51,497 nucleotides of DNA from the NCBI GenBank assembly GCA_022767125.1, contig JALEPZ010000089.1, positions 1 through 51,497 of the forward strand, given 5' to 3'. Below the pieces are notes generated by a model. It was not told where the DNA came from, did not search any database, and worked only from the letters and a program-made list of their open reading frames with translations. The position numbers and the translations under genes were made by a program. This DNA comes from Phocaeicola plebeius. GTDB taxonomy: Bacteria > Bacteroidota > Bacteroidia > Bacteroidales > Bacteroidaceae. Shown here one piece after another: positions 45,610 through 51,497 of this stretch (positions are counted from its first letter, which is position 1; each line of letters opens with the position of its first letter).

Positions 45610-48600
45610 GATTCAATCTCTTTTGCAATATCCGCATCAAGGTATAGACATCAAGGTTGTCATCACCCGTCAGCAGATTGTTTATTCTTGACTCCAGTTC
45701 ACGTGAGCGCCTTTCTTCTTGTTCATCGACCTTATAGTCCAGTCTTTCTGAAAGCACAGCCTTTTGCTCACATTCCTTGAACAAGAACACAAGGTCATCG
45801 TGCAGTTGGGGTTCCTGGTCATCGGTCAGCCGTTCGAGTGGCGAACCTAGAACGGCATAGCACACAGACTGATACCACTCCGTACGACTGTCAAACTGGG
45901 CCATGACATGCTGGTAGAACTCCTTCTGGCGCGGATTCAGCAGGTGTGGTTTCACCTTTGACAAACGACGATGGATCTCCTCTATGTACGCCGGGTATTC
46001 CCCGGATTCAAGACCCAGATTCTCCATCAGATGGTTCTCTATACGGTCTATGAGCTGGTTGTAACATCCCCGAAGCTCACGGACAGCACGCTGGATCATG
46101 AGACAGTAGTCCTGTATGGCCTGCTCGTCCTTCAGTTTCTCGTCGTCGTATCCCAATGCCTCGGGAAGGTCTTCCAGGAAAGCTTTCTCCGGGTCTTTGG
46201 CATGCGCCAGTACCTCACGGAATTTCATGGATGCTTCGTGAGGCAATGTCCTGGTATGCTTGGCATAGTCATTGAGCTGACGATTGTAGAAGAACAGGAA
46301 CGGCTTGACGGTCTCGATGAATGCACCGCTGCTGATCGTACTGTTGTCGTCTAAATGGAGGAACCGGCGGTATTGGTTGAACAGTTGTAACTTAATACCG
46401 TCCACAGCGTATGCCTTCATCGTGAACTCCCCGATGTGCTTCTTCATCAGGTCCAGCAGCTCTATATTGAAATTCGGGATAAACCGACCGTTCTCGCCAT
46501 AGAGCGAGTAGTCCTGACGCTTGATGAACAGGTAGGTCGGAAGCCAGAACTCCAATACACCGTCCTTCATCTTGTATGGCTGAGAGGTAAGCTTCTTGAC
46601 CAGTTCCGACAACTTGCGGGCTTTCTCACGGGTACTGTCAAGGAATTCCTCACAAGCGTCCCACAGACTCCTGATGTCATCGTTGGTGGGCCTGTCGGCA
46701 AACTCGCCATTTACATGAAGCCCTGTATTGCGGAGTAGCGCATAGTAGATGGTCTTCTCAGGCGGAAACTTGTCCTCGTCGAATCCAAGATCCATCTTGT
46801 CACTGTTCTCCAACAATGCCTGAAGGTACTTGGCCTTTGCCCCCGCTATATTACTGCTCAACCTGTGTTTGTTGACCAGTTCATTGTTGATGACCGGAGT
46901 CAATGGATACACGTCTTCACAGACAGCAGAAAGCAGTTGGTTGAAGTCGCGCTGCGACTTGATTTCCTTTACTGCCCCCTTATACAGCCACACTACCTCC
47001 TCACTGTATGAAAACAGGCTGTCGCACAGCGTCTTGTTGAGGAGTGTTTTCTCATATTCCACCATCTGCATGATTTCCTTCAGGGCTACACGGTCGCTCT
47101 TGTCCACCAGCACCTTCTCGATGATATAACGATATTTACGGATATTGTGAAGATGTTCCACGATTTCCCCCGTGTTGTTGAAACAGGCAAAGATAATGGC
47201 ATGCTCACAGTTTTCGCTGAACCTGACAAGTTCGCTGCATTGCTTGTCATGCGAAGCGAATATCATCTGTACATATCCGTCAACATCACCTTTGGGGATA
47301 ATATCCTGCGGTTCCTCCAGCAACAGATACTCAAAATAACGAGGAGTACCACGATGATAGTAGTAGGCCTTGACAGGGGCCACCCGATTGTTGAAACAGG
47401 CCCGAAGGTCATCTACAAAGTGGACAGGTTTCGGCACTGCCAGTCCTGCATTGACCACTTCTTCCTCGATGTTGATGTCCGTCCCCTCGAAAAGTATCAG
47501 GCGTTTCTTGTAGGCAGCATAACGAACCATCTTCTGGCGAATGAGTTCATGAAGTACTGCATCCGGCGATTCTACCCCCAATGCCCTGCTTGCATATTCG
47601 CACATGTCGGCTTGTGTCATGGCAAAGCCGGCATTGCCGAAAAGATTCAGCAGACCTATCGCTTTCACTATCTGGATGGCATCCAGCATCTGTCGGGTCT
47701 CTTTCCAGTCGCTACCCTCAATCCGTTCAATGGCCAGACGGATGGCACTCCATCCTGCCGAGTCACTGTTGGCATCGTTGAGGTAGGAATGGAAGGAGTT
47801 GACGACATAGTCATGTACCGATGCCAGATTGTAGGTCTTGCCCGGAACCGACTGGAAACGGCTGATGGAATGAGGGCCTTGCGCATGAAGAAAAGAGAAC
47901 AAAGAGCGTTCGTTCTGACCGTATCGCTGAATGGCGCGAGTGACGGCGTAGGCCGCAAACACATCCATCGGATAGAGCTTGGCGGCTGTCTCAAAAGCAA
48001 AGTCGGCAGAGATGAACTTCCGCTCGACAGCCAGCTGGAACAGCCTACGGAAACCAGCATCGGCCGTCTGGAACTTGTATTCCGTCGAAATATGCTCCGC
48101 TGCCAGAAACAACAGCTGCTCGACAGGTTCAGCAAACACTACCTCCTTGAAACGCCCTTTTACCTTCGTCCACTCGTTCTGCTGTTCGTCACTCAGCCGT
48201 CGGGCATAAGAAGAAAAGTTCTGGTGGAGAGTCGTCAGCAACAGGACGGTTCGGGTGGGAGCGTTCACCACCTCGCACACCTTCTGCATCAGGTAGAGTT
48301 CTTCCTCCGGATGATGCTTTGCCGCATGCTCCAGCACCTTTCCGAACTCGTCAATAACGATGAGCAGCAACCGGTGCTGCCTTGTCAGCTGGTCACAATA
48401 GGTTTTCAGCAGTTTCAGCACATCTTGTTCGCCGATACCGGTCCTCTCTTGCAATGCAGCCAGTAACAGTTCATCCAGCGGCTTGTAGTCACCAAGAATA
48501 TTCATCACCTCGAACGGCCCGTCATGAAGAACTTTCGGATTCTTCAGCAGATTCCGGTCCTTCGATGCATCAAGGTCATGCTCCAGTTGCAGGAGAAAGG

Positions 48601-48772
48601 AAGACTTGCCGGTGCCATACGTGCCAATGATTGAAAATGAATGGATACCCGTCTGATAGCCATCCACTATTTCTTGCAATACCTTCCGGGCGTTAGGCGT
48701 TACGATGTATCTGGAGGCTGCCGACCATCCCTCCTCAATGTTCGCCGATAGCGTAAACGTCTTCTTAGCCAT
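45602..48772 (-). CDS. sspC: Large AAA+ ATPase of the modification module (SspC-like)
   Basis: A 1056-aa protein. The N-terminal ORC/Cdc6-like AAA+ domain has Walker A GTYGTGKSS (residues 50-58) and Walker B LLLIVIDEFGK (Asp141-Glu142), followed by the sensor-1 stretch VLLLTTLHQN. The remaining 800 residues are helical, without recognised motifs. Placement between a DUF4007 gene and a PAPS-reductase-type gene matches sspB-sspC-sspD, in which SspC is the ATPase. BREX BrxC is also a large ATPase, but no other BREX gene is present. ATG 48772 overlaps the DUF4007 stop in ATGGCTAA; longer starts at 48781 and 48808 are possible. Confidence 0.78.
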   Translation of the reverse strand: MAKKTFTLSANIEEGWSAASRYIVTPNARKVLQEIVDGYQTGIHSFSIIGTYGTGKSSFLLQLEHDLDASKDRNLLKNPKVLHDGPFEVMNILGDYKPLDELLLAALQERTGIGEQDVLKLLKTYCDQLTRQHRLLLIVIDEFGKVLEHAAKHHPEEELYLMQKVCEVVNAPTRTVLLLTTLHQNFSSYARRLSDEQQNEWTKVKGRFKEVVFAEPVEQLLFLAAEHISTEYKFQTADAGFRRLFQLAVERKFISADFAFETAAKLYPMDVFAAYAVTRAIQRYGQNERSLFSFLHAQGPHSISRFQSVPGKTYNLASVHDYVVNSFHSYLNDANSDSAGWSAIRLAIERIEGSDWKETRQMLDAIQIVKAIGLLNLFGNAGFAMTQADMCEYASRALGVESPDAVLHELIRQKMVRYAAYKKRLILFEGTDINIEEEVVNAGLAVPKPVHFVDDLRACFNNRVAPVKAYYYHRGTPRYFEYLLLEEPQDIIPKGDVDGYVQMIFASHDKQCSELVRFSENCEHAIIFACFNNTGEIVEHLHNIRKYRYIIEKVLVDKSDRVALKEIMQMVEYEKTLLNKTLCDSLFSYSEEVVWLYKGAVKEIKSQRDFNQLLSAVCEDVYPLTPVINNELVNKHRLSSNIAGAKAKYLQALLENSDKMDLGFDEDKFPPEKTIYYALLRNTGLHVNGEFADRPTNDDIRSLWDACEEFLDSTREKARKLSELVKKLTSQPYKMKDGVLEFWLPTYLFIKRQDYSLYGENGRFIPNFNIELLDLMKKHIGEFTMKAYAVDGIKLQLFNQYRRFLHLDDNSTISSGAFIETVKPFLFFYNRQLNDYAKHTRTLPHEASMKFREVLAHAKDPEKAFLEDLPEALGYDDEKLKDEQAIQDYCLMIQRAVRELRGCYNQLIDRIENHLMENLGLESGEYPAYIEEIHRRLSKVKPHLLNPRQKEFYQHVMAQFDSRTEWYQSVCYAVLGSPLERLTDDQEPQLHDDLVFLFKECEQKAVLSERLDYKVDEQEERRSRELESRINNLLTGDDNLDVYTLMRILQKRLNHG

Positions 48773-49613
48773 AGTATTCATCCAGCACCTCCTCGCTGCC
48801 AGGTTCATGGATGAACTGTAACTGGCGGATGCCTGCAGTGTCCGTATATCTCACATCATCGGCATGATGTGCCTCGATGGTCTTGCACATACCGATCACT
48901 TCCAAGTCGTTCATACAGAAGATGAGTCCTATCTCCTGCAACAGGTCATACCCCACAGTATTGTCTCTCCCTTTCGAGGTCAAAACAGCATACAGAAAAA
49001 TCTGCCACGGTATCTCCCGCTTGCCTTCGATGTTGAACAGATAACCCTTGCCGTCTGCATCCGTCCGGATGATGTCAAGGTCTGTCAGCAGCGACGAATA
49101 GTCATCCAGTGCCTTCGGCTTTTGAGGAAGGACATAGTTCAGCAGCAAGGTCCCGATATCTTTCTTGACGGTATTTTCATTGAATTGGCTCTGCCTACCG
49201 TCTTCTGTCATCATCCGCTTTACGAAGTTCAGCACATGATGACGCTCAAAAGACTTGCGCTCTCTTTGGAAACGGACGAAAAGCAGGTGGTAGAGAGTAG
49301 CCTCGCCAGTGTTGACAAGGAGAAAGTGGAGCAGCCACAATGTCCCTAAATCTTCCATGAACGGGTCCTTGCCATTTCCTGCGTCAAAAAGGTAGTCTGC
49401 GATTCTCAGCGGTTGATCGTTTTGAGAGAGGCCAAAGGCACGCATCCAATAGCGGATAGATGCCACCATATTCTTGCCTACCCCCAACCGGACAACAGCA
49501 TCGGGGGCATTGAAGCTGTAGTTGTTTCTGGTAAAGTCATATCCCTTCTTCAGCCACAATGTCTTGCAGGAGAAGCTTTCATGACCGGAAAATGTATATT
49601 TGCTTACGGGCAT
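48765..49613 (-). CDS. sspB: DUF4007 protein (SspB-like)
   Basis: The 282-aa protein begins MPVSKYTFSGHESFSCKTLW and continues with VVRLGVGKNMVASIRYWMRA and a GKDPFMEDLGTLWLLHFLLV segment, the diagnostic pattern of DUF4007. DUF4007 is the domain of SspB, described as a DNA nickase needed for single-stranded phosphorothioate modification; a winged-helix-like fold would be expected. It is the first clear gene of the seven-gene operon. ATG 49613 is preferred; ATG 49628 (MKENG) is an alternative, and the frame extends further upstream to 49736 without conserved sequence. Confidence 0.8.
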   Translation of the reverse strand: MPVSKYTFSGHESFSCKTLWLKKGYDFTRNNYSFNAPDAVVRLGVGKNMVASIRYWMRAFGLSQNDQPLRIADYLFDAGNGKDPFMEDLGTLWLLHFLLVNTGEATLYHLLFVRFQRERKSFERHHVLNFVKRMMTEDGRQSQFNENTVKKDIGTLLLNYVLPQKPKALDDYSSLLTDLDIIRTDADGKGYLFNIEGKREIPWQIFLYAVLTSKGRDNTVGYDLLQEIGLIFCMNDLEVIGMCKTIEAHHADDVRYTDTAGIRQLQFIHEPGSEEVLDEYYG

Positions 49614-49959
49614 ACCGTTCTCTTTCATTTGTCCCGCATAGCTCCTGGAGCGGTATGTTACATTGATTTCTATCCTTATAAAAAAGAACGTGGAGCCACT
49701 TCCTGTCGCTCGTTTCACGGTGTAAGGCCTTCGCATTGCCCATCAAGTCGAAACGAGCAACGCGGATAGCCCCACGAGAGGTATATATACAACAACGTAC
49801 ATCGACAAAAGAGCATACCTCTGGCTGCCCTCCATCAACGGCGCGTGTAATAGCTACACCTTCATGAGGCGTTCCCGTTGCTTTGTTTTTGACTTGATGA
49901 TTGAGTTTGCGAAGTTCTACACCGTCAAAACCAAAGCGTCCAGAAAACGCCTTTTTCAT
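49579..49959 (-). CDS. Possible leader gene upstream of the defence operon (126 aa), unrecognised
   Basis: A frame begins MKKAFSGRFGFDGVELRKLN and overlaps the start of the DUF4007 gene in another frame by 35-50 nt. It continues upstream to a TTG at 50016. The composition looks protein-like in the first 60 residues, rich in hydrophilic residues, but resembles nothing I know, and the end runs into the DUF4007 coding region. It could be a regulator, a decayed gene or a non-coding leader. Nothing else is seen in 49614-50013. Confidence 0.3.
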   Translation of the reverse strand: MKKAFSGRFGFDGVELRKLNHQVKNKATGTPHEGVAITRAVDGGQPEVCSFVDVRCCIYTSRGAIRVARFDLMGNAKALHRETSDRKWLHVLFYKDRNQCNIPLQELCGTNERERYARKQIYIFRS

Positions 49960-50013
49960 TATGTACGGATGGTACACAAGCGCATTTTTGCACACAAGTG
50001 TACAATCCAATCG

Positions 50014-50021
50014 CAAAGGTA
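50014..50021 (-). promoter_or_regulatory. Candidate -7 box upstream of the defence operon
   Basis: CAAAGGTA reads TACCTTTG on the coding strand, about 400 nt upstream of the DUF4007 ATG. No -33 TTG is correctly placed. Just downstream, ACACAAG is repeated at about 49975-49981 and 49992-49998, next to TGTACA, which could be a regulator site. Confidence 0.4.
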
Positions 50022-50136
50022 GGAAAAAGAAAGCACAATCGGACAGAAATGAGAGCAGAATCTTGCAGAAATCATCCTATTTGTGCAAAACTCTCCTGAA
50101 AACGGCCTGAAGGTTCAGCTTGCCGCGCAGCACCCT

Positions 50137-50655
50137 CTACAGCCACCCGTTCGCCACCTCGGCAGCCGCATCGAAGCAGGGACAGGATTTGGGGGTGGCA
50201 CCAGGCAGGTCGCGGTGACCCACAATCCGGGCTTGGGGGAACAGCGCTCTCAGCCGGCCGAGGAGCTGGCGGAGGCAATGACGCTGGGCAGGGGTACGCG
50301 TGTCGGCAGGACGGCCTTGTGGGTCCAGTCCGCCTTCGTAGCAGATGCCGATGGAGCAGCGGTTGTAGGGGCGTGCGTGCGCTCCTACCTCCAGCAGGCG
50401 GCGGTGCTGGGTCAGGGTGCCGTCGCGGCGGAGGTAGAAGTGGTAGCCGACGGTGCGGAAGCCGCGGGCACGGTGGTCGCGCAGTAGCTGTTCCACGGGG
50501 TAGTCGCGGTCGCTGCGCGTGGCAGAGCAGTGGAGGACGAGGAAGCGGACACTGTCCGGTCCTTGCATCAGCTGCCCGTCCTCGCAGGAGGACAGGAGCT
50601 GGCGTTCGTTGGCGATGATATCGCTGAGGGCAAGCGGGAATTGATAGTCTATCAT
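50137..50655 (-). CDS. N-acetylmuramoyl-L-alanine amidase (T7-lysozyme type)
   Basis: A 172-aa protein of the amidase_2/PGRP fold that cleaves the bond between MurNAc and L-Ala in peptidoglycan. Zinc ligands are seen in FLVLHCSATR (His), IVGHRDLPGA (His) and KSCPCFD (Cys). YHFYLRRDGTLTQHR and SIGICYEGG are core blocks. No signal peptide is evident, typical of the phage-like amidases of this order. Start ATG 50655 (MIDYQFP) is chosen; the first conserved residue is about 40 residues later, so a shorter start is possible. It follows a smalltalk peptide gene and an HU-like gene, a common Bacteroidales trio. Confidence 0.9.
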   Translation of the reverse strand: MIDYQFPLALSDIIANERQLLSSCEDGQLMQGPDSVRFLVLHCSATRSDRDYPVEQLLRDHRARGFRTVGYHFYLRRDGTLTQHRRLLEVGAHARPYNRCSIGICYEGGLDPQGRPADTRTPAQRHCLRQLLGRLRALFPQARIVGHRDLPGATPKSCPCFDAAAEVANGWL

Positions 50656-50712
50656 AAGCTCGTTTCGTGGATGTTTACGTGGGTGGATTTGTGAGTGGAT
50701 TTGCGGGTGGTT

Positions 50713-50791
50713 AAAGGGCCACAGATGAACACAGATGGTACGGACAACCACAGATTGTTTGGGTGTTCAACCTGTGTCATTGTGGCCCTTT
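50713..50791. other. Long-range 11-bp inverted repeat between amidase and smalltalk genes
   Basis: AAAGGGCCACA at 50713-50723 is the exact reverse complement of TGTGGCCCTTT at 50781-50791, separated by 57 nt. The insert includes the near-repeats CACAGATGAACACAGATGG and ACCACAGATTG. It lies in the transcribed gap upstream of the amidase start. The rest of 50656-50798 shows TGGATTTG-type short repeats and no gene. Confidence 0.55.
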
Positions 50792-50798
50792 CAGAGGG

Positions 50799-50906
50799 TC
50801 ATCGCAGGATGCACGAGGTCATGGTGAAACCTGCAAGAAGGGTTGTCAGAATGGTGCAGATGGCGTTGATGATGGTACGCCATTGGTCGGATGTCAGTTT
50901 GCTCAT
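50799..50906 (-). CDS. Smalltalk-type small membrane peptide (35 aa)
   Basis: A 35-codon gene starting MSKLTSDQWRTIINAICTIL and ending MTSCILR, with one hydrophobic helix (residues 12-27). This is the pattern of the 'smalltalk' peptides found between HU-like genes and amidase genes in Bacteroidales. It lies on the same strand between those two genes here. Function unknown; a membrane-anchored partner of the amidase is a guess. Confidence 0.75.
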   Translation of the reverse strand: MSKLTSDQWRTIINAICTILTTLLAGFTMTSCILR

Positions 50907-50995
50907 GGTTCTTTTTTTTAATTAATAGTTTTAATGGGAGGATGTCATGGCTTATGGCTGTTCAGAATGGCAGTTGGATATGCATCGTCAGGGGA

Positions 50996-51146
50996 AGCCT
51001 GTCCGAAAACCTCGAGTTCCCTATCCAACTGTCATGCTGAACATCGTGAAGCATCTGAACACATCTACTTTGCGCTTTACAGATCCTTCGCTTTGCTCAG
51101 GATGACAGGGAAAAAGGAAAGCGGAAAACCAATTCTCGGACAGGCG
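50996..51146 (-). repeat. Inverted copy of the dispersed MITE/REP-like repeat
   Basis: Read on the minus strand, it begins CCTGTCCGAGAATTGGTTTT and ends AGGTTTTCGGACAGGCT, with the internal GTCATCCTGAGC hairpin and AGCATGACAG segment. It lies between the HU-like and smalltalk genes, so it is inside a likely operon rather than at its end. Confidence 0.75.
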
Positions 51147-51175
51147 GAGGGCGACACATCCTCATGCCGCTACCG

Positions 51176-51497
51176 TCACCCCAACGGGTCGGGGATGCTC
51201 GTCCCGCTGTCATCCGGCTCCGTGGAAGACGGGTCTTCCGGAGGCAGGGCACCGGTGTGCTTCACGAGCTGAATCTTGTCTGGCAGCAGGTCGTACTTGC
51301 GCGAACCGTTCACCATCGAGAACGAGGGGGTGAAGCCCGGCACCAGGCCCTTGATGAGCGAGGCGTTTGCCTTGTCGGCAGAAGCCACTGCCCTGCCCTT
51401 TAGGAAACGGATGTTCAGCACGCCGAAGCCTAGCAGCTGGATGGCATAGCCTTTCTTCAGGTTCTCCTTCACGTAATAGGCATAACGGTCCAGCACG
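51176..51497 (-). CDS. HU-like DNA-binding protein, N-terminus outside the window
   Basis: The C-terminal 106 residues of a Bacteroidales HU-related protein, with YVKENLKKGYAIQLLGFGVL in the region of the HU beta arms and core and the ending PEDPSSTEPDDSGTSIPDPL. A Gly/Pro/Asp-rich tail after about residue 85 is typical of these histone-like relatives. The frame remains open at the window edge, so an apparent start at 51496 is probably internal. It lies upstream of the smalltalk and amidase genes on the same strand. Confidence 0.8.
   Translation of the reverse strand, partial: VLDRYAYYVKENLKKGYAIQLLGFGVLNIRFLKGRAVASADKANASLIKGLVPGFTPSFSMVNGSRKYDLLPDKIQLVKHTGALPPEDPSSTEPDDSGTSIPDPLG

Noticed and set aside
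39257-49613. BREX or DISARM system
   Set aside because: There is a large ATPase and a helicase, but no PglX or other methyltransferase, no PglZ, no BrxL and no DrmA/B/C. The DUF4007 and PP-loop genes point to phosphorothioation instead.

Overview
The window comes from a member of the Bacteroidales, most likely a Bacteroidaceae-type gut bacterium. The evidence is the promoter architecture (repeated TAnnTTTG -7 boxes, several with a TTG or TTTG -33 box 19-20 nt upstream), the near absence of Shine-Dalgarno sequences, a NUDIX-type xylose regulator, a NigD-like lipoprotein, a NodT-type efflux lipoprotein and the HU-like / 'smalltalk' / amidase trio. Core genes are GC-rich. Intergenic DNA and the 39-50 kb block are visibly more AT-rich. 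Nothing in the sequence fixes the species.

Layout. 1-0.9 kb: a transposase cut by the window edge, then 1.4 kb of non-coding DNA with a terminator and repeats. 2.3-7.6 kb: glnS, a TPR protein, a DUF368 (undecaprenyl-phosphate translocase type) membrane protein and a mannose-1-phosphate guanylyltransferase. 7.8-11.4 kb: a xylose operon (NUDIX regulator - xylB - xylA) with a perfect palindrome inside its promoter. 11.8-18.9 kb: the complete F1Fo ATP synthase operon in the order atpD-atpC-(membrane protein)-atpB-E-F-H-A-G. 19.5-19.7 kb: two identical tRNA-Glu genes. 19.8-26.6 kb: an AraC-type regulator divergent from a tripartite RND efflux operon. 27.0-29.3 kb: a MurNAc-salvage pair, an AmgK-like kinase fused to a RapZ-type C-terminal domain followed by a MurU-like uridylyltransferase. 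29.3-33.2 kb: yip1-like - smpB - metH, with a MetH that lacks the reactivation domain. 33.4-34.8 kb: a NigD-like lipoprotein and a DUF4375 protein. 35.1-36.8 kb: a NifU-like protein and a GGGtGRT protein, a conserved pair of unknown function. 37.0-39.1 kb: an M28 peptidase. 50.1-51.5 kb: amidase, smalltalk peptide and an HU-like protein (partial).

The accessory highlight is 39.26-49.6 kb, a compact seven-gene, single-strand operon that looks like a DNA-phosphorothioation defence cassette. In transcription order it encodes a DUF4007 protein (SspB-like), a 1056-aa AAA ATPase (SspC-like), a PAPS-reductase-type ATP pyrophosphatase with cysteine motifs (SspD-like), a PLD-nuclease/SF2-helicase fusion, a 74-aa protein, a DndD/SMC-like ATPase with a zinc-hook-like CxxC, and a 188-aa acidic-tailed protein. 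The first three genes match the sspBCD modification module. The last four fill the position of an SspFGH-type restriction module but include an additional small gene. No cysteine desulfurase (SspA/DndA) and no SspE are in the window, so a housekeeping desulfurase would have to supply sulfur.

A second theme is a dispersed 150-200 bp intergenic repeat with AGCCTGTCCGA-like terminal inverted repeats and internal hairpins, found in five intergenic gaps here (a sixth gap holds only a related 26-bp inverted repeat). It resembles a MITE/REP-type element. Several genes have terminator-like hairpins, listed individually.
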